Source: Guyanagaster necrorhizus (lineage: Eukaryota > Basidiomycota > Agaricomycetes > Agaricales > Physalacriaceae). From it: a stretch of 64,000 nt of DNA. A model generated the notes under the pieces. That model worked only from the letters and a program-made list of their open reading frames with translations, did not search any database and had not been told where the DNA came from. The translations under genes and the position numbers were made by a program. The stretch lies in NCBI RefSeq assembly GCF_019112545.1, contig NW_025064885.1, forward strand, positions 186,001-250,000. The letters run 5' to 3'. Below, piece after piece: positions 42,415 through 54,361 of this stretch (within the stretch, counting starts at the first letter, position 1; each line of letters starts with the position of its first letter).

Positions 42415-45400
42415 CTATGTCTGAATATCTGAATCACCTAGAGTAAACGGTAAGTCAGGACCGTAATCAAAATCAATGGGGTCGTAACTCTGCCATAGTG
42501 AGTCCTGGTCCATACTATATCCTCCGGAATTATTAAAATTGCGAATAAACTCAAGGCCACGGAACGGAAGTCCAGAGGCGTTGAACGACGCAGTGGGAGG
42601 TGTCGTGGATAATCCCATGGACCCGATACCATCCGAAGGCTCATAACCAGAGTAACCGGTATCAAGGCCGGCAGGATAAGCACCATACGGACTTTCATAT
42701 GTCATGGCACCATCGGCTGAGTAGGCGTCAAGTGCGCTCGAACCGTCGGAGTTATTCCACTGCTGCGACGTCCCTTGACCCAAGGGATTGGACGATAGCC
42801 CATAGTCGAAATCATAAAGAGGCGATGCAGGCGGTTGATTCGAAGTCCCAGGGTATGGATATGCAGATGTCGAAGCGAGTGTGGGGCTATTGTCCTGCAA
42901 AAGGCCATTGGCGGACATAGCAGGCGATGGAACACTCATGGAAGAGGGCGAACTATTGTTGCTGGGGGCCAAAGTAGGACTCGTGAAGCTCTGATAGTAT
43001 GAACCATCCTCTGGATCATCGTGTCCACGTTTACGGGATGTCGATCTCGCTCGGAGGGCGGCTATTGATCCGCGAGTCAATCACAGTAATTCATGAAAAG
43101 AGCTACTCACTGTCAACATGATAAGGCGACGCAGCTAGACGACGAGCGCCGCTTTGTTCCCTCGATCGGTTTCGGCGCGAAGTGTTTTTGCTCTTCAGCA
43201 TTCTTCCGGGAATGGTATTGGCTGGTACGGTGGTTATTGTGACTGAACGTCGACGTTGGGGAGCAGGGGAATGAGGAGCAGCCGGAGGGGGGGTGTTAGA
43301 GTCAGACTTTGTCCCTTTGGCTACGGCATCGGTGGCCGTAGCGATAAGTTCCGCCAGTAACTCTTTGCATTTGCGAGCACCAGGCCAAGTCCCTTCCCAA
43401 GATTCAATCGCAACAAGGGCGGCCTTGGCTTCTTCGATGGCTTGTGTGGAAGCTTTGGCTTCAGACGCATGCATTGCGTACAGGAGAACGATGACAGCAG
43501 AGCCAAACAAGTGCTGTATGAAAAATGCCAAATGGTGTGATGGAGGCACTACATTTCTGATCGAGGGTGAGAGCTGTATGCACGCGCGTGCTGACGACAC
43601 ACCCTGAGAGGCTGACTTCTCCGTCGATGGATCCTCTCGGTTCACTGGAAGGAGATTGCGATGAAGGGTCGTAAGAACGGAGTAGTAATGGCTGCAAAGT
43701 ACTGCAGCCAGAGCGGATTGCTCCGGAGTCTTAGGATCCTTCTTGAGCATGTTAGGTAGATCTTCGCACCACTGTGTAAGCTCTGCGTGAAGAACTTCCA
43801 CGGTAATTTCAAGCTCGGCCTTCCTCTCTGGTTCCAAATTCTCCCTACAGTTATCCAATGAGTAAACCTGCCGGAGAACCCGACCCGTAATCTCGTATAA
43901 CTTGGTCAGAGCAACCGTACCCGTCATCAAGAACGGCTGATTAAAGGTGGTCCCCTTGAAGTACTCCGAGAGATAATCGTCATCCACCTCGCATGGGTAC
44001 TCGACATCGCAATCAGAGTCACTGATACCCAACGGTCTGCCAAGAGCTAAGGCAAGCATACGGTCTAACGTATACACACCCCACCAGATCTTTCGACGCG
44101 TTTCTTTCTCGATGGGCGTGAGTATGAGTCTACGCGGAGAGCGCTGTGGGTCCAAAGGTGAGACAAAGACGGTACACTAATAATAACCGGACTCACGTGA
44201 AGTCCAAGGTCTTGACCGGTTCGAACGGCTTGGCCGACGAGAATCCACGCTTGAGGAAGACAATTGACGGAACAGAGAAAGGAAGATAGAAGGATGAAAC
44301 ACTGGACGTGTGCTGCTTGTATGCTAGCATGGCTAATGTATTGGAGGATAAGGGCCCTATCTCTTGATTATCAACCGTTTTCCGCTCCTGATCGGCATCA
44401 GAATAGATACGCACCGCTCGTAATATACCATTCCCATGCCGCCATCATCAAGCCGCCCGCTTGTCGACAAACGGGGATCTTGCACGATGTTAGCAGCACA
44501 AGCGAAAACCGCGAAGATTAGAGATATAAAAGCGGTTTGGCTGCGCACCAGATTACGGTCATGAATGTTATTCATGACGTTCGTGTACTGAAGTAAAAAA
44601 GAGGGCTTATCAATGACAGGCATGAGGAAATGGAGACGCGCGAAATATGTTTCGACCTATGTGAGAAAAGTTATGGAAGTTTGGGGTGACTTAAAGAGAC
44701 AAAACGTACGAGCTTGTCCGCCAAATCCCGCTCTGGGTATTCTACTTCTTCTGGTCCGGGGAGAGCATGAACTTGGCCGAAAAAAACAGAGGCCGGAAAA
44801 TATAATTTATTGATGCTCGGGCCAGGTGCATGAGGATCCTCCTCCGCAGGCGATATCCGATGAAGTGGAGATGTTGTCAAGGCGCGGAATGACTGGATCA
44901 AAGACATCGATGAAGAGCCCCCCATCCACCTCATGTGACCATACTCATCAAGTGCGAGCTGACCAAATGATTCACTGACATCGTCCTCGATCTTGACTGG
45001 GGAGGCTGGCTCAGGTGGCCGTTGGATAGGCGCTATGGACCGTAATATGGCCGCAGCAGCAGCAGCGGCAGCAGTTTTAGATGGATTTAATGCTGGTGCT
45101 GATGTCGTGGTATCAGATGAGGACGAAGCGGTGCCGTTAGTCGAAGTCCCGATTTGCTCGAGTACTGGGGCAACCTGCTTGAAGAGTGATTCCATGTGAA
45201 GCAAACGCGCCTCAAGCTCCTGGACATAGCTAGAAATTTCTATCAGAGCCAATCATGGCAAAGTAAGTGGCAATGACGCACTGCCGACTCAGCGCGGCCC
45301 TATCTTTGGTTTGCAACCAAGTACATTGTGAGCCTGAAGTGCTGCACTGGGAACAGGTAGGTTCACAGCCATCGCATTTGATCTTCTTGCGCCTGAAAAA

Positions 45401-45571
45401 GAGAAAAAAAAAGATAAGTTTCTCATTGAAATCCTGAGAAGCGAAGTCAACGTGCCTACAGCTTTCGCAAGCCCTCCACACCCTTCTGCGTTGGAGCTGG
45501 ATTGGTTTCTGGCCTACGTCCGGAGTGAGAGGTTCCTCGTCGGTGCGCTTCTTCTTTGACTGGTGTGCCAT
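42415..45571 (-). CDS. Zn2Cys6 fungal-specific transcription factor
   Basis: A multi-exon gene starting MAHQSKKKRTDEEPLTPDVG. The DNA-binding domain is split by a GC-AG intron (45393-45455) and reads CESCRRKKIKCDGCEPTCSQ then CSTSGSQCTW, giving C-x2-C-x6-C-x6-C-x2-C-x6-C. A short coiled coil (YVQELEARLLHMESLFKQ) and a poly-Ala stretch follow. The middle-homology domain (fungal_trans) includes VIDKPSFLLQYTNVMNNIHD, RRKIWWGVYTLDRMLALALG, RPLGISDSDCDVEYPCEVDD and LHAELTQWCEDLPNML. The C-terminus is long, Ser/Pro/Tyr/Gly-rich and likely an activation region, ending FTLGDSDIQT. Target genes are unknown. Four or more introns are inferred. It is divergent from PAB2 across about 650 bases. Confidence 0.9.
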
Positions 45572-46217
45572 GGGCGTGTTAAGGGGCCCCTTTGTCATGA
45601 ATGTAACGAAGAGGCGATGAAGGTATAAATCCAAGTAAGACGTCTGACCAAAGTCCTAAATTTGCGCTTTGCACGTGGTTATTCTCGAAACGGGAAGATG
45701 AACCGGGCCGATTATGCCGAGTGCGGCAGTGCCTCGCGTGCCTGAGACTGACTGTGGAGTCGTACATGTATCGCTGTGACGGTTGTATAAGGCAATCGTA
45801 GCGCTCAGTGTGTATGAACTTGACATTTTAATTGGGGTATGGAATGCTGCGATCGTCACATCGGTAACTATCTCCCTTCGAAAAGGTCCACCACGTCATT
45901 CTCCTGCGCCACGAATAGAAGCGGATTTCGCATTTCGCATCCCCTCTGACGTAGCCTTGGTTTCACCATCTGGTCTACTGACCAGGCAGATGGCCCCTGG
46001 GCGCCGAACAGTTGCTCGTCGTCCCGTACACGGCGGAGAAATCAAGGGGGCTATTGTTGGTATTTTCGGTGTCTCGTCTCCACCTAAATCACATAAGAGA
46101 CATGACAATACCCAGAAGAACAATGACGCAATGGATACCACGTGCCTTTGTTTGCCGAAGAGCTTCAGGCAGTGCAACGTGTTGCCAAACAAAACACACC
46201 TCTCCCCTCACGCTGTA
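45572..46217. promoter_or_regulatory. Divergent intergenic region regulator/PAB2
   Basis: About 650 bases upstream of both genes. A plus-strand frame continues from 45783 into the PAB2 start, but the N-terminal part has no PAB2 character and is taken as untranslated. Confidence 0.4.
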
Positions 46218-47067
46218 ATGACCGAAGTCGAGTCAACGCAACCTCCGGCGACCGGTGAACCAGAGGCGATAATCGACGATGGCGAGGAAGCTGAGACCAA
46301 GGTATCTTCGTCGCGCGTTACTTTCATTCTTTGCTGACGGACCACAGGAAATTATGCTAATGAAGCAACGGGTGGAGGAAATGGAAAAGGAAGCTATGAA
46401 GCTTCGAGAGATGCAGGCTGAGGCGGAAAAGGTCAATAACGATGGCTTGGATGCTGGCGTTCCGATGGAAACAGATGAAGATAAAGCCGCTGCGGACAGT
46501 CGGAGCGTTTATGTCGGTAATGTCAGTGCCGTCGCGCCCTTCGGTTCTTCTGTCTTTTTTTCCTGATCTTTCAAACAGGTTGATTACAGTGCCACACCAG
46601 AGGAGATCCAGGGTCATTTTCAGGCCTGTGGAACTATAAATCGAGTTACCATTCTGTGCGACAAGTTTACAGGACATCCGAAGGGGTCAGTTTCTCCAGC
46701 ATACTGCCTACAGCGATTGATGTCTCTTAGTTACGCGTACGTGGAGTTTGCCGAGCCAGAACACATTGATACTGCTTTAACCATGGACAACTCTCTATTC
46801 CGCGGCCGTTTGATCAAGGTCAGAAGAAAATTTCTTGTGGCAGGTATGCTATAACTGATATGCTTTCAGGTTACGGCAAAGCGGACCAATCTCCCTGGGT
46901 TCAACCGAGGGCGTGGTCGGGGTGGGTATAGAGGAGGCTACAGGGGAGGCTACCGAGGTGGTTATGGCGGATATAATCCATACAGAGGGCGTAGCCGGTA
47001 TGTTACCTCCATCATTTTGTTTCTTCTGCTAACATGCACCCACAGAGGTCGTGGACGCGGGTTTTAG
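46218..47067 (+). CDS. PAB2: Nuclear poly(A)-binding protein (PABPN1/Pab2-like)
   Basis: About six exons from ATG 46218. Pab2/PABPN1 binds poly(A) in the nucleus, stimulates polyadenylation and takes part in RNA decay. Seen: acidic N-terminus [20 protein letters not shown], then a coiled-coil helix [20 protein letters not shown], the family feature before the RRM. The RRM reads [60 protein letters not shown] and [20 protein letters not shown]. The C-terminus is an RGG-like tail with repeated GGYRGG units ending RSRGRGRGF, the site of arginine methylation in homologues. Four or five short GT-AG introns join the pieces. Confidence 0.93.
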
Positions 47068-47301
47068 GCTCAAACGGAAGTGCGTCACATTCTCTTTTGT
47101 CGTTCTTCGTTTTGTTTTGTTATTTGTGTAACGTAGTCTATCCAAAATTACATTTACAAGGCCATCATATAATTCTACGCTTGTGTATTTGTGTCCAGCC
47201 GAAAATTTGGTCAAGTTATTGGGTGAAGAATTTCCGAAATCGGCATATCGAATTTCTGTCTTCGACCACCATTACGGTCAGGCTTACCGTTCTGCGGCGT
47301 C

Positions 47302-47823
47302 ATGCTGCCAAACTTCTTGCGATGGACTACAAGGTCCATGTCGACCGCAGCCAAGACAGAGGCAAAGGCAAAGGCGTACCCATTCTCCAAAGCCGCCATT
47401 ATACGTCCTGAACCAACTTCGCATATTCCCAATGCTCTGCGGGAAGGCAAAGGCCTTATGCCATACCTCTTCAAAAATCTTCCTCCTCGGGACAAGCAAA
47501 AGATGCTCCGAACGTTATTTTCCCGCAAGTCTCCCAGCCAATTGAAGCCAGGCTCCATCCTCACCATCACTATGGACCATGCGCCATCCGTTTTCACGGG
47601 CGTGCTGCTCTCGATACGGCGGCGTGGTCCCGACACTTCCGTTGTTCTACGCAACATTCTGCAGCGAACGGGTGTGGATATGCAGATATTCGTCAATTCG
47701 CCGCATGTGAAGGAGATAAAGGTTGTGCGAAAACCGCCGAGGGGTAGAATGAGACGGGCGAAGCTGTTCTATTTGAGAGATGCACCCGACAAGATGAGCA
47801 TGATTGCAGGTGCCAGAAAGTAA
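47302..47823 (+). CDS. IMG1: Mitochondrial large-subunit ribosomal protein bL19m
   Basis: A 173-residue single-exon protein starting MLPNFLRWTTRSMSTAAKTE, an Arg-containing mitochondrial presequence. The L19 domain, from about residue 70, reads LKPGSILTITMDHAPSVFTG, VLLSIRRRGPDTSVVLRNIL, GVDMQIFVNSPHVKEIKVVR and RGRMRRAKLFYLRDAPDKMS. Bacterial L19 (yeast Img1) sits near the subunit interface. The GVEMxIxxxSPxV...R..RAKLYYLR layout is diagnostic. Start at 47302 gives a normal length. It lies about 230 bases downstream of PAB2 in the same direction. Confidence 0.94.
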   Translation: MLPNFLRWTTRSMSTAAKTEAKAKAYPFSKAAIIRPEPTSHIPNALREGKGLMPYLFKNLPPRDKQKMLRTLFSRKSPSQLKPGSILTITMDHAPSVFTGVLLSIRRRGPDTSVVLRNILQRTGVDMQIFVNSPHVKEIKVVRKPPRGRMRRAKLFYLRDAPDKMSMIAGARK

Positions 47824-48250
47824 CCAGCTAATGGTGAGTATCAAATGTTTTTTTATTCGAATGCCAATATTCATCGTGTCTTTAGGGTGACTGACATTGA
47901 CGTTCAATTTTCAATTTTGCGTGACACATGGCGTGTCAAAGCAGAACGGGTGGCAGAGGAAATATCATCTGAGGCGTATAACGACCGTCAGCTGTTACTG
48001 TCTCCTTGCAAATGATGTTCTTGAAATGACAGAAATTCTGAGCACACTAGAAGTGTGACTGATACATCAACATTGGCGAAACAAAGTGCGAAACATATAC
48101 GTTGCACAGTGACATGCAAGAACTTGAACATACAAAATAAAAAAAGCGAAAGTTTGTGGCGCTTGATCCGGAAGAGCATACCAAATAGAGCGTGGTATAC
48201 GGCAAGCGCATATCTGCAACTGCGCGGTTTCGTCACCTACCATCACTATC
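47824..48250. other. Spacer, nothing recognised
   Basis: AT-rich spacer between bL19m and the Ivy1-like gene. The 3' part is the promoter of the latter. No RNA gene seen. Confidence 0.4.
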
Positions 48251-50095
48251 ATGGCTCGTAATCGTCCTCGTTCCCTCCGAGGCCTTGCTTTCAGTTCAAG
48301 GCGCAACTCGTCACCAGGACCCCCTTCACCTACTTTCTCCGATACTACAAATGTCTCACAAATGAATTTCGGCGCAAATGGCCCAGAGAAGATTATAACA
48401 AGGTCCAACTTAAAAGCAAGTCTTCAGGCATATGAAGAAGTAAGATCTTTCGGCATTTGTTGAAACCTAAGTGTTCCAATGCACCCGGATGCAGCTCATG
48501 AACTCTTCTGCAAATTACCGTCTCGCTCTGGTCGCCATGTCGAAAGCAACTGCAGCATTCGCGGACGCAATGGAGGCCTGCAGCAGGTGCGAGATTTCTT
48601 ATGTCCTCGCTGTTGTATATTATTCTTATCCTGCTCCAGCCTCAAGGGTCCATCATACGAGTCGGGGACGCGCTTACAAGCTGCTTCTGGTCTTCACCAT
48701 CTCATCGGGAACCATTGGCATGTTCTGGTCAGTCAATCTGTGTCGTCAGAAATGAACTTGTCCGTGCTGATATGTAGAAATAGGCTGAAACAATTGATAA
48801 GAGCTTTGAGAAACCGCTGCGCCAACACTTGGAGACCTACCGTACCATAGTGACTGTGCGTTTGAACTGGATATGAACTTGGGTGATAACACATTCAATG
48901 ACTCCACAGGAACGGTCCGCATCATACGAACGTGCACTGCGGGAGAAGAGTCGAGTTATCCGGGATACAGAAATGCGGAATATGAACAGGAAAGAGCGAA
49001 GTACGAAAACCCGATCATGCAAGAAGAAGCCATAACTGAGACGAGGGTTGCTTTCTAGATTTACAGAGCTTCCGCGAGGCGTTGTCAGTTCTTCAGCAGC
49101 AGGTGGATGATCTCGACGACCTTAAGGCTGCTCATTACCGGGAAATTATCGAACATGAAGAAGAAGTGTGGGACGTGGTACAGGGCAAAGTGGGTTTTCT
49201 ACAAAGCATACTGTTCGTTTACTTTGAACTTTGACGTGCAGGTCTGCTTAGTCGTTCGTTCTACCATGGACTTGTTTGATAGATTCACCGCTAAAGCGTG
49301 CGTACCATGTGAACCAAGTCTAGGACCTAGCTGACCTCAAAACGCAGTTCTGACCCAGTCATTGAGCCGATGTTGCAGACGGTACCCGACCCATTTGATT
49401 CTTATGGCCCACCCCAAGCCGAAGACCAAATATTCAGCATTCTTCCTCCTCTTTCCATTCTTACGAACCCAACACCTTCATCATCAGCCGCTACACCTAT
49501 AATGACAACACCAGAGCTTAATTCTGTTGAGGGGTTGCCCAGCTCTTCGAGCAGCCGAAACAAGTCAATGGCGTGGGCTCCAAATTCTTCAAATGGATTG
49601 TACACATCCGAATCAACTGAATGGGCGGACGTGTCTTCTCCCACCTCAACGTCGCCAACTCCACCGAGATCGGTGTCTCCACCAGTGTCGCGTAAACACT
49701 CAGCATCTCAAGCTGGACATCATTCTCGCCGTTCCGAGTCATCAAAACTTCGCAGTGTCCTGTCAGCCATCGACGAAGGTCATTCGCAGCAAGAAAGCCA
49801 CGAATCTTCGCAGACAGAACCTGCACCTTATACTTCTGCACTGAACGGCACATCACCAGCGCAACCGCAGCCAGAGAAAGAATCCGGTTTCAATTGGACG
49901 TTACCTTTTACCTATGGCAGGTCACCGTATGATGACATAGATGACAGTGCCACGCCTCGAGTCTCAGCGTATAGGGGCAATGCTACTCCATCACCTCCTG
50001 GATCACCCTCACTTGACGATAGTAGTTCGGAGAGAAAAGAGTCCGATGAAACAAAATCGGAGCACAGTGGCTCGAGCATGCCCGTTACCACATAG
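48251..50095 (+). CDS. Ivy1-like BAR-domain phospholipid-binding protein
   Basis: A multi-exon gene starting MARNRPRSLRGLAFSSRRNS. The central part resembles yeast Ivy1, an inverse-BAR protein that binds phospholipids and the Rab7 GTPase Ypt7 on the vacuole. Pieces in order: GPEKIITRSNLKASLQAYEE, ANYRLALVAMSKATAAFADA, LQAASGLHHLIGNHWHVL, SFEKPLRQHLETYRTIV, ASYERALREKSRVIRDTEMR, LSVLQQQVDDLDDLKAAHYR and IIEHEEEVWDVVQGK. The last exon (from about 49347) gives a long Ser/Pro-rich disordered tail that ends SGSSMPVTT. Intron positions near 48440-48490, 48590-48650 and 49190-49250 are inferred. The BAR assignment rests on the helical pattern and remembered family motifs. Confidence 0.78.
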
Positions 50096-50234
50096 CACAA
50101 TTACCTCTTCCGACAACTTCACATCGGACCGAGATTTTCAGGATTATGCTTTCATTTAGTGATTCATCATATAGCTGTTTTTAGTAGGTAAGAGGCTCTC
50201 TAGATAGTTTGTTTTGGATAAATGCCATTCGACT

Positions 50235-52933
50235 TCACGTTTCCGCGTCGTGTACTTCTGAAACCTGGCGGTAACGTCCAAGTCCATATTGTCGTAAAGT
50301 GTAGTCTGGTACGGGCGCAGGACTTTCGAAAAGCATATCGGTGCCGGAACTTGTCTTCGGAAAAGCGATCACGTCGCGAATGGACGATGAATTGCAGAGT
50401 ATAGCCATTAGGCGATCGAAGCCTGTGAACAAGCCATAATAAGAAATGCATGAGCACACGGAGTGAGGTGAAGACAGACCCAGAGCAATACCGCCGTGAG
50501 GTGGAGCACCGCATCGAAGGGCCTGGAGAAGATGATTGAAGGGCTTCCTCTCTTCCACCGAAAACTATGATAGCCGCTGATTACCTCCGAGACCAATTAA
50601 CACGTTGCAATCCAGCTGACCTTGAGGATGTCCGTAAAAATGTATTCTTGCATGGCTGCATCATGGACACGCACAGAGCCACCCCCAATTTCAACACCGT
50701 TGAGGACTAGATCGTAGTGCTGACCCCGGACCTGGATAAAAGCCGTATGAGTATACGCCCAGAAGTGTGAGAAGTAATCTATTACACTTTCAATCTCACC
50801 ATTGAACAGAGCTTCGACGTCCTGCCACATTGGAGCAGTAAATGGATGGTGTGTGCTTGACCATTTCCTGTTGAGTTCTAGTTCTGGCGTGAATAACGGA
50901 AACTCTGTTACCCAAAGGAAGTTCGGTGAATCAGGTAGGACAAATTTTTCTGGAAAGAGCTTGTTAGTGAAGCGTTTCTTACCTCGATGATTTGCGCTGC
51001 AGCTGACCTTGGTCAATAGTTGCCTCTAGCAAATTAAGCCTCTGTCTTCCTAGAACAGTGGATCCACCCTACATACGAAGTCAAGAAGTGATCCCATGTG
51101 GCAGGGATTGACCTCACAGTAGCGATCCTCGATCTTCGAGCTAGCCATAGCCCGTCACCAGGTGATATCCCCAGCTTCTCGCTGAGCGCGCCGACTTCAG
51201 ACGCGTCTAGAGCCTCTGACATTTGGGGTACAATCCGGCTACGATTCAGCCATGTTTGGACGGTCTTGACGTTCACCGGAACGAACTCCTGGAGTAAAAA
51301 CAGCCAGGTAAGAGAAAGCTAATCATGGAAGCTGTCTCGTACCGCAAAAGATTCGGTTTTACACTTTGGTGAAACTGATAGGAAGGAAGGTTCCTCGCGG
51401 TGCCGCAAGACGATACATTCGACGATTTCATCGCTCTCCCGCAACATCGTTTGCATTTCAGGGGGTAAAGCTTGGGTGATGTCTGAAATCTATCAATTGA
51501 ACGGTAAACGGCCCTGATGTCCGGCACTAACGTGCAGCACGTACTTCTAGACCGAAACGTGTATCCGGTTTATCAGACCCAAACTGAGAAGAATAATTAT
51601 CACTGTCCATTGAATAAGAAAGACACCGAAAGGCTTACACGTCTCATCGCGTCAAAGTAAGTCATGACTTTGAACCTGTTAGGTAAGGTTACACCTTTGA
51701 ACTGCTGCCAAATGTCCTTGACGATGGTCTCAATGATATTCCGGACTTCAACACCTCCCATACGCCAGGCATCAGAGCTCGGGGACGCAGTAGTATCTTC
51801 CTGAGATCCCCATGATACAAAAGCCATCTCCATATCAATCTGAGTAAATTCCGGCTGCCTGTCCTTCCGGCCATCCTCGTCACGGAAGCATTTAGCAATC
51901 TGGTAATAACGATCTACCGCCCCCGAACAAATCAATAGTTGCTTAGGCTGCTGCGGCGACTGGGCGAGAGCGAAAAAATTAGGCGAATCCGAATCATTGC
52001 TAACCTGTGTTGGGACAAGATACTCCTTTGCGCCTTCAGGGGACGATCGTACGAGTAGGGGAGTTTCCACATCGAGAAAACCTAAAAGATTCTAACAGAC
52101 TGTTCTCGATAGGGAAAGGCGAAGAAGGACCATTTTCGTGCAAGACATTTCTCACCAAGTGCGCCACATTCGCCCGCCTCTTCAAGTTGTCGGAAAGAGA
52201 GGAACGCCGGAGGTCAAGATACCGATAGCGCAGGCGATAGTCTTCATTTGGCTTGTGGAGCGGTTGGTAAGGAGAAAGATGAGCACGAGATGTGCACCTA
52301 CTAGATTGTGACCTGACGGAACAAACGGTAGTTGTGTTGCGGGGTTTAACAGGACAAAACTGTGAACCTTGATGTCGATGTCACCTCCGGGGCCCTGGCA
52401 CAGAGTCAAACACTAGAAGGATAATGTGCAACGTATGCTGACACTGCGACGGGCGTCTGAGGGCCTTAAAAGGACAGAGCCTTGAATTGAAACGACAGAC
52501 TCTACAGGGACCTGGGATAGAGCGTCTGAAAATGCGTCGGTGTTGTCGACGATGAGCTGGACTGTGCCGGAAGGGTCTTTGAGCGGAAAAAAGGAGCAGA
52601 CACGACCTTTCCTTGTCGAAAAGCATTGGTGGTGGACGAAAGGAGTAGTTTGACAGTAATCACCGTTTATTCAGGAGCCAGCCAGACAAAACGACCCGAG
52701 ATCCAGCATCTGACGCGGACAAGGAGCCGCAGCGGTGAGTTCGAGTGGGGAATGGTGCTAAAAACGCTGATTGAGAGAAGAGAGGAGGAAAAAGGAGACT
52801 ACGGCTGACCGCAATGGGCGAGAAAGTGCCGACGGAACGGGTGGTGATAATAAGAACGGAAAATAGCTCGGCAAGAGAAAAGTAAAGGACAGCGTGGAAT
52901 AGAAAGAGGCAGTGCCCGGAGCAATGCTCGCAT
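50235..52933 (-). CDS. MSD1: Mitochondrial aspartyl-tRNA synthetase
   Basis: A bacterial-type class II AspRS that charges mitochondrial tRNA-Asp. Exon 1 (from 52933) encodes an Arg-rich presequence, [20 protein letters not shown] and following, and joins to [20 protein letters not shown] and [11 protein letters not shown], the anticodon-binding OB fold. Then come [36 protein letters not shown] (class II motif 1 region), [20 protein letters not shown], and the motif 2 segment [20 protein letters not shown] then [10 protein letters not shown] bacterial insertion domain leads to [55 protein letters not shown], and motif 3 [19 protein letters not shown]. It ends in [11 protein letters not shown]. 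About ten exons; intron limits are partly inferred. Confidence 0.94.
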
Positions 52934-53119
52934 CACAGGCGCAAGAGAAAAAGAACTCGTCAAGGACAAAGTAAATAAAGTCTATTACGTAACTCCAAAC
53001 ATCATCAACTTACTACGAACAACAGAATCCTCTTCGCTGCCATCACTTTGTCCCTGCATCTATTAGCCGATTATAAAGTAAGGCGGTAAGGTAAATCCCA
53101 ATGTCTCTCCTGCGACTCC
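52934..53119. promoter_or_regulatory. Divergent promoter MSD1/F-box gene
   Basis: A 186-base AT-rich gap between divergent start codons; no further element identified. Confidence 0.4.
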
Positions 53120-54171
53120 ATGCCTCCTTCCTTCCTCGCCCTTCCTGTCGAGCTCCTCGACTCTCTCTGCTCCCATCTTGGTCCCTGCGATCTTCTCTCC
53201 TTGCTCAAGGTATCCTCCAGGCTCTCCCCAGTCGCCCAGCGTCGTCTCTATCGCACAATTTTCGCAGCACCCGCCGCTAAAAATCTCTCCGTGGTGCTCA
53301 CCCTCGCGAGAAGTCCCCTTCTCGCCCAGTATGTCACCTCTTTCTCTATCAATCTAGACTCCCAGCCCTCCCTGTTCCTGTCCTTCTTTCGCCATCTCGC
53401 GGTGGCGCTTGGGAACATGACCAACCTTGTCCATTTGTGCGTCTTCGTCCCTCCTCGGGTCAGCTGGATATTGCTTCCAATCAGGACATCGCACTACCCG
53501 TCCTTATCCTACTTCTCATGCTCGTTTCCCTTTAATTCTCATGTCGCGTCCTTCCTAAAGGCAACCCCTTCCCTTCTAAAATTAGAGGTGGACACATTAT
53601 CTCCTTCATTTCAACACCATTATCTCGACGCCCTTCCACCTTCTTCGGTACCTCACTTGTCCCACTTTACTGGTTCCTCCCAGACCGCCCGAGCCATCGT
53701 CCCAGGACGTCCAGTTCAAACACTCCGTATTAATACAGGCCATGTCGATGACAGCGTTATTGACGCCATCGCCCAGTCCACAGCTGATGTGACTGTCTTT
53801 GAAGCGACAACTACATCTTTCCCCGCATCGCTGCTCCATCTTCTTTCCCAGCGCTTGCGCAAAATGATTTATCTCAGAATTTCATCCACCTGCAATTTCT
53901 CGGGACTCCCCGACACGGTACCTTTTGTTTCATCCACTCGTGCCTTCTTCGTGCTCATTATTGTTTCAAGGCCTTTTACCAAGATATTGCCAATGCCTTG
54001 ACAAAATTCCCAGCGCTCGAGGTTTTTGAACTCTCTGGGATGCTCTGGGGCTCCGATGAAAAACAGGCCGGAAGAAAAATTTGGCAGTCAAAGCCGCTTG
54101 ACATTGACTTCGGCGCCGAGGAAGGTGTTGAACCTATTGATTCTTATATGGATTTTTCATACTACTACTGA
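53120..54171 (+). CDS. F-box protein
   Basis: Two exons joined by a GT-AG intron near 53918-53970 encode about 330 residues. The start MPPSFLALPVELLDSLCSHL then GPCDLLSLLKVSSRLSPVAQ is a clear F-box, the Skp1-binding motif of SCF ubiquitin ligases. The remaining protein has irregular leucine-rich segments such as LSVVLTLARSPLLAQYVTSF, LKATPSLLKLEVDTLSP and TLRINTGHVDDSVIDAIAQ. After the intron it continues AFYQDIANALTKFPALEVFE and ends DSYMDFSYYY. F-box genes of this type are numerous in mushrooms. The substrate is unknown. Confidence 0.85.
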
Positions 54172-54361
54172 CGTTGCGTACCAAGTAATTACTGATACTT
54201 CTTTTCACAATATGTCTTTAATCTTCGACATCACTTCTGATACGTCGATACCTAATTAGGCATATGTCACACCGTAGCATACCGTGACACCAATATTTGG
54301 CTTCTCTGGCTTCGCATACTTGAATCATCTGCCCTGTCTCCTTTCTTCTTCTGTGACTGTC

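Noticed and set aside
45054..45078. GCA/GCG triplet run
   Set aside because: It is a poly-alanine tract inside the Zn2Cys6 regulator, not an independent microsatellite of note.
45783..46217. N-terminal extension of PAB2
   Set aside because: The frame is open upstream, but the family starts with a short acidic region right before the coiled coil, so ATG 46218 is preferred.
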